From: Pisaster brevispinus
Lineage: Eukaryota; Echinodermata; Asteroidea; Forcipulatida; Asteriidae
Length of the DNA stretch: 64,000 nt
NCBI GenBank assembly: GCA_023634235.1
Contig: JAMKCF010000011.1
Span: 2,808,001-2,872,000, forward strand
Direction of reading: 5' to 3'
A program made the translations under genes and the position numbers. Shown piece after piece: positions 1 to 11,858 of the stretch (the first letter of the stretch is position 1; every line of letters starts with the position of its first letter). The notes beneath the pieces are model-generated. The model worked only from the letters and a program-made list of their open reading frames with translations. It had not been told where the DNA came from and did no database searches.

Positions 1-137
1 CCTAGCAGAAAATTGTTCAGGCAATGTTTTTTCATCTTCATACAGCTCTATGAAATTGGGCCTGAAGGAAAACATAAAAGTGAACACAATTAGTTGTCTG
101 AACAATAATGCTGACTATTAAGTGATGCTTACTTAGG

Positions 138-274
138 CCGTTCTCGAAACCACGACTCAGGTTGGGCTTGGGCTTGGGGTTCCGCCTCCTCTGTTTGAAA
201 CCCCCTTAAGGACAGCACATGCTTTCTAAATAACTGACAGAGCCCAAGCCCAAAACGTGGTTTCGAAAACGGCC
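138..274. repeat. Short inverted-repeat element (MITE-like)
   Basis: The left end (GGCCGTTCTCGAAACCAC) and the right end (GTGGTTTCGAAAACGGCC) are near-perfect reverse complements about 135 bases apart, and the next inner bases (GGGCTTGGGCTTGG versus CCAAGCCC) also pair. There is no ORF. The ends resemble those of the GGCC-Y-GAA elements at 2030-2317 and 56295-56440, so it is probably a relative of that family. Confidence 0.7.
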
Positions 275-286
275 ACAGCAAACATT

Positions 287-360
287 CATACTCACTCTTT
301 ACTTACCTTGTAAACCATTACATCATACTCACTCTTTACTTACCTTGTAAACCATTACAT
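287..360. repeat. Two direct copies of a 37-bp unit
   Basis: A 37-base unit starting CATACTCACTCTTTACTTAC occurs twice head to tail (287-323 and 324-360) with no visible difference, which suggests a recent tandem duplication. Confidence 0.9.
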
Positions 361-424
361 GGTGCTATGTAAAGGAGATCTCATACTTCAAAGGAAGCCC
401 CACATAGCTAGCTGGAAAATACTT

Positions 425-493
425 AATGTTGAGGGACCTTGAGCGTCACTGAGTGACGGATATGAGCGCTATATAAGAAGCCATTATTATTAC
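425..493 (+). repeat. 3' end of a SINE/LINE-type retroelement
   Basis: The stretch ends in GAGCGCTATATAAGAAGCC followed by an ATTATTATTA tail, the usual look of a retroelement 3' end. No 5' part was recognised. It lies directly before the putative exon at 530. Confidence 0.5.
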
Positions 494-529
494 TCTAGAT
501 ATCGTTACGAAGGCAGCCGACTCTTTCAG

Positions 530-673
530 GCATCAACCAACATGAAGAAGTTTTTGAGTTACTGTAGTGAAGTGCTGACAGCCTACAAGATTGCCACTGA
601 GCTGGGCTTCCAGGACCTGGCTATGAGTCTACTGGAAGGTGAAGCAGGGTCATACCTCAAGGATGTCGCATGA
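530..673 (+). CDS. Putative last coding exon of an upstream gene (unidentified)
   Basis: A frame open from before position 499 reads through an ATG at 542 to a TGA at 671-673. The 43 codons from that ATG use varied, G/C-ending codons, unlike the surrounding DNA, and predict an amphipathic helical segment (for example EVLTAYKIATELGFQDL, then LKDVA at the end). A pyrimidine-rich acceptor (ctctttcag) places the exon start at 530; a weaker acceptor (tactctag) would place it at 499. AATAAA follows at 763. I do not recognise the protein. It is most likely the C-terminal exon of a neighbour whose body lies left of the window. An alternative is a small stand-alone ORF of 43 codons, which fits the acceptor less well. 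Confidence 0.5.
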   Translation, partial: ASTNMKKFLSYCSEVLTAYKIATELGFQDLAMSLLEGEAGSYLKDVA

Positions 674-693
674 TCTAACGATGGAAACCTTAA

Positions 694-1123
694 AGGTAAG
701 TCCATCAATTGGGTTTTTTCAACGTACTACTGATTTATTGTCAAAATTATCAAGAAAGATACAATAAAAGTATACTGTGAAAGTTTCAGCTGAACATAGT
801 GTCTGTTTGCTGAGAAAACAGCAAAAAACTGTCTCAAGAACATCAATTCCATCCCTGTTTAGCGAGGTGACAGCGTGTACCAATGCGCATATTTGGCCAC
901 AGCATTTGCAAACAGACACAAACTCTAAGAAATCTGAGAAACAATTCATGCATGAATCGTTTCTCAGACTCAAATGTTTTTATTGATCTCTAATCAACGA
1001 GGGCACTTCCGTTGAAATAATTTTGCAGGATGCTTGCTACCATTACCATCTTTATAACAAGCAGGTTTTTGGATAAAAACAACACTTTTTTTTCATGGTC
1101 ATTACCAAAGTATGACCCTACCT
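694..1123. mobile_element. TTAA-flanked miniature element (family B), degenerate
   Basis: TTAA occurs on both sides (690-693 and 1124-1127). The right end (ACCAAAGTATGACCCTACCT) matches the right ends of related copies near 13563 and 62815. The interior carries the family motif TTCATGCATGAATCGTTTCTC, also found near 57150. The left end is only loosely complementary to the right end, so its exact border is less sure. No transposase is encoded. Confidence 0.5.
763..768 (+). promoter_or_regulatory. Possible polyadenylation signal AATAAA
   Basis: AATAAA lies 90 bases after the TGA of the putative terminal exon and inside the TTAA-flanked element. It would be a reasonable poly(A) signal for the upstream gene. 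Confidence 0.35.
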
Positions 1124-1416
1124 TTAATTTGGTTGGAACTAATGAGTTTGCATTAAAAATCTAAAAATTAATTTTCTGTTTCAACACAAACTACTGACGA
1201 TATAAAAGCTTTATTAATTTTTCAGAACCAAATCATGCTGAATAACATCAAAAGATAAATTCATGTGTAAAAATCTAAATTTCCCCATAACAAAACTATA
1301 ACATATTTTGATCTCAATGTGTTTTATAGTTTAGCCTTTTCTAATTTTGGATCAACAGAACTTGACTGAAGGGGGTCACCTAAGCAACCTTCGCTACTCA
1401 ACAAAGTTACACCCAA

Positions 1417-1591
1417 GGGCCCAATTTCATAGAGCTGCCTAAGCACAAAAAGTAGCTAAGCACAACAAAATTATGCTTACCAGAATATGGTTACCAGCTA
1501 AAGTGCTATGTCACATGCACAATTTCTGATTGGTATTCTGCTATTTTTGCTAAGCACAAAATTATTTGCTAGCAAAATTGAAGTTGGGCCT
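1417..1591. mobile_element. Palindromic MITE, GGGCCCAATTTCATAGAG family (family A)
   Basis: It starts GGGCCCAATTTCATAGAGC and ends with a degenerate reverse complement (AAATTGAAGTTGGGCC). The interior has the family's TGCTTACCAGAATATGGTTACCAGC and GGTATTCTGC blocks. Further copies are at 27895, 30476, 30669, 31238, 39195, 42833, 55757 and 61196. Confidence 0.8.
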
Positions 1592-2024
1592 AGGTTGTCA
1601 AATGTGCATTCTAAGCTTAAACCCTTTGGAAGTTAATATTAAACTCTAACTTTAATTCTTCATAAAATTATTAGCTCTTCTGTTATCAGTTTTCAGGATT
1701 CATTAAACATCTCCCAAATAAATAAAATGTATTTTGAGAAACAAAATATTATAAATAGTTATGAATATGCATCGAATCCTCAACAAATTTTATCTGCCAA
1801 TTTGTTTTCTCAATGAGCTGAAATTTTTAAAAAGGAATATTGGTCAATGAACCATTTAGAGGTGTACTACAATGTGAGAAAGTACCATATGGTATTCACT
1901 ATGAATGTGCCAAATTGCAACTCTTAAGTCTGTTTAATTTTGTGAAGCAACTGTGGGACCAAAAATTGAGAGAATAGTTCTTCAAGTTTTAAGTAGATGA
2001 TGTATAACTTCCGAGTGCCAAAGG

Positions 2025-2317
2025 CTTAGGATGGGTTCGAATTTGTGGTTTCAGCTATGGCTATGGCTGGGATGCTGGTTTATCATGCGTTGAAGTATAG
2101 GACCTCCTTAGCAACACCCTTAGCAACAGCCATAGCCGTAGCCACTAAATCAGATAATGGCCTAAATTCAATTCAAACAGAGGTTGAATTGTTGTGTCCG
2201 AATTGTTGGCTACAGCTACTGATACAGCTGGATCACTGCGTCATTAGGCGTTGAAGTTTAGGACATCCTTAGCAACAGCCGTAGCCATAGCTGTAACTGC
2301 CGATTCGGATACGGCCT
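2025..2317. mobile_element. Two adjacent GGCTACGGCTA-type MITEs (family D)
   Basis: Two palindromic elements of about 120-140 bp lie side by side. Each starts near TTCGAATTTG or TCCGAATTGTTGGC, contains GTTGAAGTATAGGACCTCC or a close variant in the centre, and ends in GCCATAGCCGTAGCC or similar followed by GGCC. A third copy is at 56295-56440. Confidence 0.75.
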
Positions 2318-2975
2318 CCTATACCAAATGAAAAAATTAAAACAGAAAATACCCAAGAAAGTAATTGAAATTATCATAAATTTTCCAGCAGCAAAAATAA
2401 TGTTGGAACGGAGGCATCTTCTAAAAGCCTTGGCTTGTGGCAAGATGACTTTACATTACAGAAATGCCGAAGCTTTGAAAAAGTCATGCTAACATGTACA
2501 AATGTTATCAACATTTTTAAGAAACACCACATAACAGTTTGTTAGATTTCACCTTGGGGGATACCAGTTTTTAAAGGTAAATAATTTTCAGAACAACTGG
2601 CAAATCGTTAAACTTTCTGCTAGTTTAGTTCTATTGGATGATTTTCTTTCTTTCTTTCTGTGGGAGCAGCCATAATTAAGTTTTTACTTTCTTATACTCG
2701 GAGATAATAATATTTCCACTAAATTATATTCAATCTTCTGAAAAATAATTTGTCAAACAATTGTGTCTCCCAAAAAGTGCAATTATGTGAATAAAAAAAG
2801 TCATAATAATATTGAACTTGGTTTACGGTTTTTGTACAATGATGATGTTTACTTTTCTAATAAATAATCAAACAATTTGCATAAGAAACAAAATCAAAGT
2901 CTCTGTCAATGGTTGATTACTACAGTTGTGTACTTTCACTAAGTCCTTGCCCCCCCCCCCATGGCCAAGTCCCTG

Positions 2976-3192
2976 AATAGACCGTATTGAATATGACGTC
3001 ACCATTCAAATATCTGCCCTACAACATGGCGTCTAGCGTGTGCGTGATGGTGTGCGTGCATGTGCCATAGAAATCAAACCGGGAACGCTGCGTGCTTCAT
3101 TGATGTACGCATTTAGACGCGCATACGGTTTGCCCTACAAGATGGCGACTTTCATAGCAACAAAGGGGTTATTCAATACGGTCTATAGCTGC
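2976..3192. mobile_element. MITE with ATAGACCGTATTGAATA inverted ends
   Basis: The left end (AATAGACCGTATTGAATA, 2976 onward) and the right end (TTATTCAATACGGTCTATAG) are inverted repeats. Just inside them lie opposed blocks CCCTACAACATGGCG and CCCTACAAGATGGCG that do not pair with each other. The element is about 215 bp and its small ORF is not thought to be real. Confidence 0.75.
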
Positions 3193-3639
3193 AACACTTG
3201 GATGCTTCAGATTGCCTTCAATGTGACGCACAAGTGACCAATCAGTGATCTTCTTCCTCCTATGACAACAACCCCCCCCCCCCACCCCCCACCCCAAAGT
3301 TGTCCAACAAGATAGCAGGAAGACGGCTTCAATGGATGACTTTTGGGGACATTAGCAGGGAACCAGTCACATACAGTATACATTGTAGAGCATTTTGGTA
3401 ACCTGTTTCTGCTAGCAAGATTTGTCTTTGCTTAAGCTTTTTTTTCTTCACAACACAACTTTATGAAACGGGGCCATTGGCTCGATGCTCTTCATTGTTT
3501 TGGGAAAATATGGCAATTGTTATCATCCGACTCAAATAATGTTTATTTCAGCACTGATGTTTGCTTTGCATATGTATAGCAATTTCGACATGTTTTATGT
3601 AATAAATGTTACTTTCCATTCCATTTTTCTTTGATAACG

Positions 3640-4098
3640 AACAAACATAAACAAGACGCTTGAGGGCGTAAATTGTCACCATACCATCGGCGGCGCGTAC
3701 GAGAAATGCACATCCCTGGTAGTTTGCCAACTTTTAGTGCATTTAATTAGAGAGAGGAACCAACGAAAACTCCCCTTGTTCACCCACTGCATGGCGTTGT
3801 TGCAACTACTGTGTGTTTCGTGCTTGCGATGCGCTTTATGCTCACTTCCGGACTGTTTTGCCTTGGAAAACATAGCAAAACAACACATGATTTATTGGAA
3901 AGTTTTAATGTTACTTCGTCTGTGAAAATGCTGGTTTCATGTTGGATATAATAGGTATACATGTTTAAGGTTTATCCGTGTAGCTGTTACTCTTCTCCGA
4001 GACTGCAGGACTTATTTTCTAAGAAGGAGGCGTTCGACGACCGATGCCTAAATGATGGCCATCATGGACTGCCTGTTTTTCACTCCCGTTTGGCCCGG
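3640..4098 (+). promoter_or_regulatory. Candidate Myo9 promoter and non-coding first exon
   Basis: Because an acceptor AG at 7288-7289 sits just before the Myo9 start codon, at least one untranslated 5' exon must lie upstream. This stretch is the most CpG-rich part of the upstream region (GGCGGCGCG near 3689, GCGTTCGACGACCG near 4030), and it ends in a strong donor (CCCG|GTAAGAACG, 4099). No TATA box was recognised. The call is inference: the donor could belong to nothing, and the real first exon may lie elsewhere. Confidence 0.3.
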
Positions 4099-7000
4099 TA
4101 AGAACGTTTCTGGGGTTGTGCGGACGGTGTGGGTTGTAACTTGTGATGGTGGTACGGTACAAACTGTATGCTAGGTAGTAGGTGACTGCTAAGTGCTAGT
4201 GCTACTGCTACAGTGCACTGCCAGTGCTGCTCGTATTTAATGACTTGTTCAGTAGTGGTATTTAATGACTGTGCCTGTGGAGTTGGTGTTAAAAAGATGT
4301 TAATAATAGTGTTACTTTAAAAGTTTAATTGTTATGTTAGTTGTTGTGTCTGGACGAATAATCTTTTTAAAAATGTTTGATAATTTTTGTTCTATCATAA
4401 AATTAATAAAGGTTTGGATTTTTTTGCAATTCTTGTTTGTTGATTGTATTCTCCTGTCTGTCTGTCTGTAGTTTGCCAAAGAAATCAAATCATTTAAAAT
4501 CGAATCAAGTTATTAATTGTATTATAAACTTGATTGCAAATTGCCCCGGGAAATATTTATGTTTTCAAAATCAAATGCTGCTTTTGTGCAATAAAACTGT
4601 TGACTCTCTGCTTGTTTCAAGGTTGAGCGTGCACAAAATCCCTGATAAAAAAATGATGGAAAATTGTCTGTATCCGTCTGCCACTTTTTCACTCATTGTT
4701 ACCAAAATGCAATATTTCATTACTGAGTAAATAAGATACTATTTTATTTCATAATGAGTGAAAAAGTGGCACTCAGATGGAAATTTGACCGACCAATTGC
4801 TGATGTCTGGGAATTTCTGTCATTGTAAGTTACTTAAAGGATATAATTTATAATACCCAGTGAATGATTTTCAAAATGCCACTCAGAATGTCTTAGTTGC
4901 TACTTAACATTAGCAAATGTTAAGTCTGAATATTTTGCTAAGCAAGATTGCTGAATGAAATCACTCCCGGCCCATCCCTGATACCCGGCCCATCCCTGAT
5001 ACCCGGCCCCTTAGCTAAAGTAGGACACTTTTAGTTTATGCAGAAAAAAATGACAGCTTTAATGTAAAACACTCTGAAACTTGTATTTCATATTATTTTT
5101 TTAAAAGAACATTGACTTTATTTCTCTGTTTTCGTTTTTTTTTTTGGTTTGTTGTTGGGTTGTTTTTTAGTGGGGGTTTTTTTTTTGGGGGGGAGGGGTG
5201 GCTGTGAGGTTTGGCTGATTCTGGCAATAGAGACTTAACTTCATGAAAGTGTTTGAAATTTCTCTTTGCAGCACCATGATTTACGTATTTGGTTTTACGG
5301 GACATGGTTTTGGAAGCTTAGGTAATAAGTAATCTTAGTCAACATGGGTACTGTCTAAATTGAAGTTCACTTTGTTTATGAAAATTATTACACCTTCATG
5401 TAAATTGATGAAAAAAGACCAAAGACAAAGAAAATGTGATAATCAGTTAATAAGTAGTATGTTCAGTTGTCACTTCACAGTGGGCTAGCTGTGATGATTC
5501 ATACTAACTCATGGTTTCTGGGGTTATCATTGTGAGCTGTCAGAACCACCACAGTCAACCGATAACCTTATCTTACTGTAGTGTTAAGGACCTCTTTATG
5601 TTACTGTCCATGTACCTATATTAAGGAATAATTCAATGTTTTGTTGCATTGCTGACACAACCTTGTTAGAATACTTCCAAGATATCTAAATATTCTGACT
5701 GCATTAGTTTCTAAAACAGAAGTATTACACACATTTACCAAAATACATTGTGGGCAATTTATGGCAAGTTTAAACACACTGCACTGCAGTCTTAGTGCAT
5801 TTTCATGTTTCTTTGTAAAAAAAATATGTCTTCAAATTTATAGCTTACTATGCTAACGAGCATACAGTGTATAAAATCCAATCTGGTATACAAAGTTAAA
5901 ATCACTGTTATTTCCTGAAAGTCGATACAGTGTACAAAATACATGTCTATGTAGGGCATGATCCAATCAGTAGATTCATGTCCATAGATTCATGGAAACT
6001 AGACAAATGGAAGAAAAATGAGACTGTCTATATTTATTCAATTTAATAAATCGCACACGACATAAAGTATTTAGGGAAGTGAGGTCGAATTTTACAGACT
6101 GACGGCGTTCATCGTGAAGTTTCCATTAGTGTGAGTATGATTTTAAAGGGAGGGTACATGTATGATATTTGTTTTTGGGGACAGTGTTAATTTCAATCAA
6201 TAATCTTTGAGGAAACTACATGGACACACTAGTTATGTGTGTGACACTAGTAAGTAAACAACACATGATATATAATGTGTCACCACTCGCCACCAACTTA
6301 AATTTGCACATTGCTGCTACCTTACTGGACATGTACTTGAAATGCCAGACATATGCCAAATTTTATTTGACACATTGATCAGACATGTAGAACTGTTTTC
6401 CTGTAATACAATGTACTACATAAATAAATTGAACTTGTTTACTCCATATGCATAGCTGTATCGCACAACCTTTTTGTGTTATAACAGGTTTTTAGGTGGG
6501 ACTGTACATAATTAACATACTTTTTCTATTTTTGTAGGTCTAATCTTTTTGGGATAAGCCTCACTGTATGATTGCCAGATTTCCTCTTAGCTGTGGCTAT
6601 TCAGTTGGCATTTTATGCAAACTGTTTTGAATAGATACTTATACCGGACACAGTCATGATCAGCATTCGTGAAAGTTGTGTTTTCTTGTGAAACACCTAC
6701 TAGCGTGCTGCGTGAAGTGGGAGTCACAGATGGTGAATTTCCTGACGACACTCCTGGTGACACCTTGGTGGATTTAGTGGCAATTTCCTGTGGACTACAA
6801 AGTGGTTTTTTTTTTTCAGCAGCCCTTGATGCAGTATTACTGTCCAGGCTCTGAGTTATTTATGTCTCATCAAGGTCTTAATGCATGGTTTATTGTTCAA
6901 GAACTTGGCCCATTGTGCTTCAAGGGACGCACTCAATGGGCGATGTGTTAATGGCATTTAAGTATGCCTGAATAATCTACCTGGAAGGTCCAGTGTAGGA

Positions 7001-7289
7001 GGTCTTGTTATTAATGTGCCATTAACAGGTCTAGTCTGCTCATTTACTGTGACTTCATTGTCACCATTTTTTGGTTTTAAGGAAACAATGAAGCATGCAC
7101 ACTAGGCTTGGTAGCCTCAACCACAAGCCATACCCTGTGGGTTTTAAGTGCTCTTAACAAAAGTGTTTGAGGAACATTGTTATTTGGTAATTGTTATTTC
7201 TGAAACTCATTCTAATACAAACACCCAGTGTTAATCCAGTTCCCTTTTACATACTAATATGTTTGAGATGTTTTCTTTTGTTTACTCAG
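4099..7289. other. Intergenic or 5' UTR intron, no gene seen
   Basis: The stretch is AT-rich with no convincing coding frame. It holds a T/G homopolymer-rich tract at 5130-5195, a triplicated GATACCCGGCCC-like motif at 4966-5007, and possible degraded MITE remnants near 5510-5580. A pyrimidine-rich acceptor (tgtttactcag) closes it at 7289. Confidence 0.5.
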
Positions 7290-7310
7290 GTATTGTAGCT
7301 GTCTGTTAAA

Positions 7311-8147
7311 ATGAGTCTGGACTGTGACATAGACAACACAGTGTACCGAGTGCGTGTACACCCAGGATCAGTGGTCCCCGAATGTGGCTGGGTTTCCGTG
7401 GAGGCAACCAAGCAGGCCACCACAGCCGAGATCCTGCAGACTGTTTTGACCAAGCTCAACCTCAACCATCTGGACAGGTACTACCTCGCAGAAGTCTGTG
7501 AGGAGTCGGGCCAAAGTTGCAAAGAGCGTCAGCTCGACCCCGAAGAGTGTCCAGTTAAGCTGCAGCTGCTGTGGCCGAAGGTGCTCTCGGACGACGAGTC
7601 AGAGTCGCCATACTTCTACACCAACTATCGCTTCTTCTTAAGAAGCATGCACGACAACCTGTCATGTCGGGTTTCCAACTCCGCGGACTACAACACCATC
7701 GACTCCTTTGTGAGTAACTTCTTTCCGCATCCCTCGTCAGACAAGGAATACCATGACTTGTGCAACCTTCCAGACCTCAACGAAAAGACACTTCTCGGCA
7801 ACCTCGCCGCTCGCTTCCGCCAGGGGAAGATCTACACGTACGTTGGATCAATACTTATAGCGGTGAACCCTTTTAAGTTCTTCCCGATATACAATCCAAA
7901 GTATGTCAACCTCTATCAGAACCACAGTCTCGGGGAGCTCCCTCCTCACATCTTTGCCATCGCGGATTCGGCATTCCATACCATGCTGCAGGAGAAGCGT
8001 AACCAGTGTATTGTTATATCCGGTGAGAGCGGGTCTGGGAAGACAGAAAGCACCAACCTGTTGATACATCATCTGACAGCTCTGAGTCGTAAGGGGCATG
8101 CTAGCGGGGTGGAACAGACACTGCTGGGAGCTGGACCAGTACTGGAG
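7311..8147 (+). CDS. Myo9: Myo9 coding exon 1: RA domain, start of motor, P-loop
   Basis: This exon encodes residues 1-279. The ATG at 7311 is preceded in frame by TAG at 7296-7298, so no longer N-terminus is possible on this transcript. Residues about 11-91 form the Ras-association-like domain (from VYRVRVHPGSV to LLWPKV). An acidic linker (SDDESES) follows, and the motor begins near residue 149 (DLCNLPDLNEKTLLGNL). Motor hallmarks include YVGSILIAVNPFK and the ATP-binding P-loop GESGSGKT at 238-245. The exon ends in phase 0 at the donor GAG|GTAAGA. The long uninterrupted exon is GC-richer than its surroundings. A frame overshooting the donor to 8234 is intronic read-through. Confidence 0.96.
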
Positions 8148-9411
8148 GTAAGAGCTAATATCTCAAAGGGGTTAAAGGAAAGTGACTTTAATGTTTGTAT
8201 ATTTTTATTCAGGATACAGAGTGGAATATCTTGAGGGCAATCAAAGCTATGGCTTTCAATGGCCTTTTTTATAGACGGCAAGTGTACCCCAACGTTGGGA
8301 CACTGTTGGGGCTGCCAGTTGGGGCTGCCAGTTGGGGTGTTTGCAATTTCGTTTCCTTAACTTGTAAATTAAGCAATGAACATGGAAACAAGGCACTCAA
8401 AAATGTTTGAATATACAACGCGAGATTTGCACTAATGCCTTGGTGCCCCTTAATGTTGCACAAAGGTTTGAATAGAAATGCACTTTTAGAAATGGAACGA
8501 GGCACAATACATTTTTATTTTCTTAATCGAAACCTAGATTCGATAGAGCACCTTTCTCCAAATGGCTTTTAGGGCTTAGGGAACGATTTCATCCAACAAT
8601 TTTGCATAGCATAAAAATTGGACTGAACTTGTTTTGTGCACACTGAGTGCCAATATGAGTAACAAATGATGACTTTTGAGTAGCAAGTAAGACATTTTGT
8701 GTATCATTTTATTATCATTCCCTGGGGCCCACTACGTAGTAATTAATACACTGCAAGTTCTCTGTCGCGCAAGTACAATGTATTGAGCACAACTGTGTAC
8801 GTTTAATCTGCGGAACGTGTATATTGTAAATTTATATACAAGAAGAATAATGAGATGTGTAGTGTAATGAATTGTAGATTTGTGTATTATGTTCATTCAA
8901 GTGTGTGTAATTATTATTATTATTATTATTTTATTTATGCCTTATTATTGTTTACAAACAATTTTCATAATTAGCATGTTATATACATCATAGATCAAGG
9001 ACCAATTCTAAATTTCTCAAATTACTAAGATTCATTTTAAGATGAGTTGTCAATGTTGCTATAAATAATGATTTGTATTGTGACATCACACTTTGCTTAG
9101 CAGTATTAGAGTGATCATTCAAAGCCAAGGGGCAATCTTAGCTCTTTGTGAAATCGAGCCTAGGTTTAAAAAAAACATTCCTTACTTGGAGACACATTTT
9201 GTTGTTGGACCCTTGTCTGTTATTTACATTACACTTTACATTTGTACGTGTACTGTATTGTACACGCTTATGTGTACTGTACGTGTATACACTCAAAACA
9301 AGCACTTTGCACAACATTTGCACTTTTAGACCCGTATGTACAGTACATGTATACATAATTTTTGTGGTTGTTGACAGAATTGTTCATTAATGATATTTAA
9401 ATGTGCCAGTA

Positions 9412-9482
9412 ATTTGGGTCTAGCCTATTTGGGTCTAGCCTATTTGGGTCTAGCCTATTTGGGTCTAGCCTATTTGGGTCTA
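9412..9482. repeat. 15-bp minisatellite, five copies
   Basis: The unit TTTGGGTCTAGCCTA is repeated about five times without spacers; the last copy is truncated. It lies deep in intron 1. Confidence 0.95.
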
Positions 9483-10168
9483 CATGTACATTACATGTAA
9501 CGGGTATCATGGAGGAATCCATCTTCCCCATGCTGGTTCGTGTATGGATACAATATTCGTAATGATTAAAATTCATACTGTGTAAGTGCTCCATACTTCA
9601 TGAAATAATAATTCACGCTTTCTACTGTGCATACACGCTGCTCTCCCACAGGACCCAGTTCCACCAGCCTCAATTTAATGAAACCTGACCAACGTCTGAC
9701 CTTGACCCCAACAGGGTTTCAATCTTAAAGGAAGTTATTGTCTGATATAGCAATAAAATACACACTGTGTTGGTAGTGGTCATGCAGTATGTTCATAACA
9801 TCCCAATCACTAGCTCCCAGGCCCATCAGCGTAATCTCCCTTTGTGGCCCATCAAATCAAGCATGAAGCCAGCAGAAACAATCAATGCTGTTTTTAGACC
9901 AGTGTTGTGCCGTGATAAAGTCTCACGGTTTCTTTGTAGTGGGCGGTTTTCAATGGGTCTTTGTGTGTGGAGCTCTCAGTGGACGAATCTGTTGGACCAT
10001 GGGACAAAGGTGGAAGATAGAGATCATTAACAGCGTCAGTATTAACTGATACATGTAGTGTTTCAATGGATACCAATGATAAACCCTGTTATATTTTGCA
10101 AAATGAAGTGCTCTTGTCCACATTTTCAAATAAATCTCATAGCTGCGTTTGTGGCAGACGACTGTTAA

Positions 10169-10530
10169 AGGCAGGACATACTTTTGGTAATTGTCAATTG
10201 TCACTTGGTGTATCCCGACATGTGCATAAAATAACAAACCTGTGAATATTTTGGCTCAATTGGTCCTCAAAGTTGCAAGAAAATAATGAAAGAAAAAACA
10301 CCCATTTTGCATGGAGTCGTGTGCTTTCAGATGCCTGAGAATCAGATTCAAATTTTGGGGTGAAAAGTTACCTCTTTCTCTGAATCTGCATTACTACAAA
10401 AAGTACAAAGGGTGTCGTTTCCAACTATGTTTTATAATCCCAATCGGCTCTCCAGGTGCTATTTACCAAGTACATGTAAGTTTTTATGGTCAATAATTTT
10501 TTGAGTAATTTCCAAAGGTGTATGCTGCCT
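10169..10530 (-). mobile_element. TTAA-flanked miniature element (family B), complete
   Basis: Ends AGGCAGGACATACTTTTGG and CCAAAGGTGTATGCTGCCT are inverted repeats, each bordered by TTAA (10165-10168 and 10531-10534). TTAA target duplication is characteristic of piggyBac-type transposition. The length is 362 bp and there is no transposase. Other copies or ends are at 694, 13440-13563, 47030-47095, 56988-57290, 59755-59845 and 62640-62815. Confidence 0.85.
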
Positions 10531-11593
10531 TTAAACAAAACCTTCATCATTCTGATGCCCCTGCTGTCACGTTTCCTGCATGCATTTAAACAAGAAGAGA
10601 CCAGATTATTTCACTTCCCAGAATTAATTTGGTTTGGCTTTGATGGGAGAAAAACCAAGATTAATAAACCATCAAACGAGGTCAGTTAATATAAAGTACA
10701 CTGTTCATTTACAATAAATCCTTGTCATACATGTACTTTACTTGAATGTTAAAATGAAACAAGTCAGGAAGTAATTGTGAAAAACAGACAATATCTAATA
10801 AAGATAAGTGACAGGCAGAGGCTCCGGCCCAAATGTGACAACATTACTCGATTTGGGGGCGTCAAAAGTACATGTACATGTAGCATCAGAACAACTTCAG
10901 AGCTATAAAGACAACCAACTTGCATGGAAGCACCCTTTGCAGTTTGCCTAATATATACCGCTTCCCATGTTTACATACATTTGTACTATTCACATTTGTA
11001 AAACAAGTTTGCTTCTATTACTTCAGTGCAGTTATTATTCCTACAGTTGAAATCAGAAGTTTTAAAACCCAACCAGTTTTTGTACGGTCCTGTTCTTAGC
11101 AACGTTGGAAATCTATCCACTCACTGAATTATCGCCTTCCATAAAAATAATACACTGGAGGCATTTGCCCTTTGTAAATCAATACATTGGCAATGTCAAG
11201 TCTTCCTGATGACTTTGTTTATCTTTTGGAAGGTTACCGTGTACTGTTGAGGTGTCCTAGCATAGCTGGAGTATTATCTGGAGCATGTGTAGTGGGACAA
11301 GTACAACACAACTGAGCTATCAATCTTACTTGTTCAATAATAAATAGAGTGGAGTTTGGAATGGACTGATGTTTATACTTTTTATCGTGGCGTTGGTTTT
11401 TATTTGAATGGATGAACCCAACTGCTTCAAATCTTTTGACTTTTGAGCACTTGTTACTGAAAAGTCTTGGTGGTTCATTTATTATATTGTATATAAGGTG
11501 TATTGTAGCTCTGTACAATATGTAGAAGCAGCTGACATTCAATAAGCCATACTGCGAGTTAGATTTGAATAATGACTGGTACGGCTTAGTTAC

Positions 11594-11858
11594 GAGTTAC
11601 CGCTTAAATTTGAATTCCTCAGACTGTAGAGCCGGTTGCTATGTCAAATTGTTCGGGGCAAGCTTTTGTGTATTAGCAACCCTCCAGAATCCAGAGGTAC
11701 AAAGCCTGGAACCATTGTGCCATGCATAGTCATTCAAAATCGTGTATGGGCGTTCACTGTCTCTTATAAATGTACAAAACTATACAAAAGCTTGCCCTGA
11801 GTCATGTGACATTAGCATTCTCTTTAGTCTGAGGAATTCAGATTTAGGTGGTAACTTG
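11594..11858. mobile_element. MITE with about 31-bp inverted ends
   Basis: The left arm contains GAATTCCTCAGACT and the right arm AGTCTGAGGAATTC. The pairing extends outward to AGTTACC/GGTAACTT. Inner arms (GGGGCAAGCTTTTGTGTA and TACAAAAGCTTGCCCTGA) also pair, so the whole 265-bp element can fold into a hairpin. No ORF. Confidence 0.8.

Noticed and set aside
9412..9482. Regularly repeated unit reminiscent of an array
   Set aside because: Units are contiguous with no spacers, in a eukaryotic intron; a minisatellite, not CRISPR.
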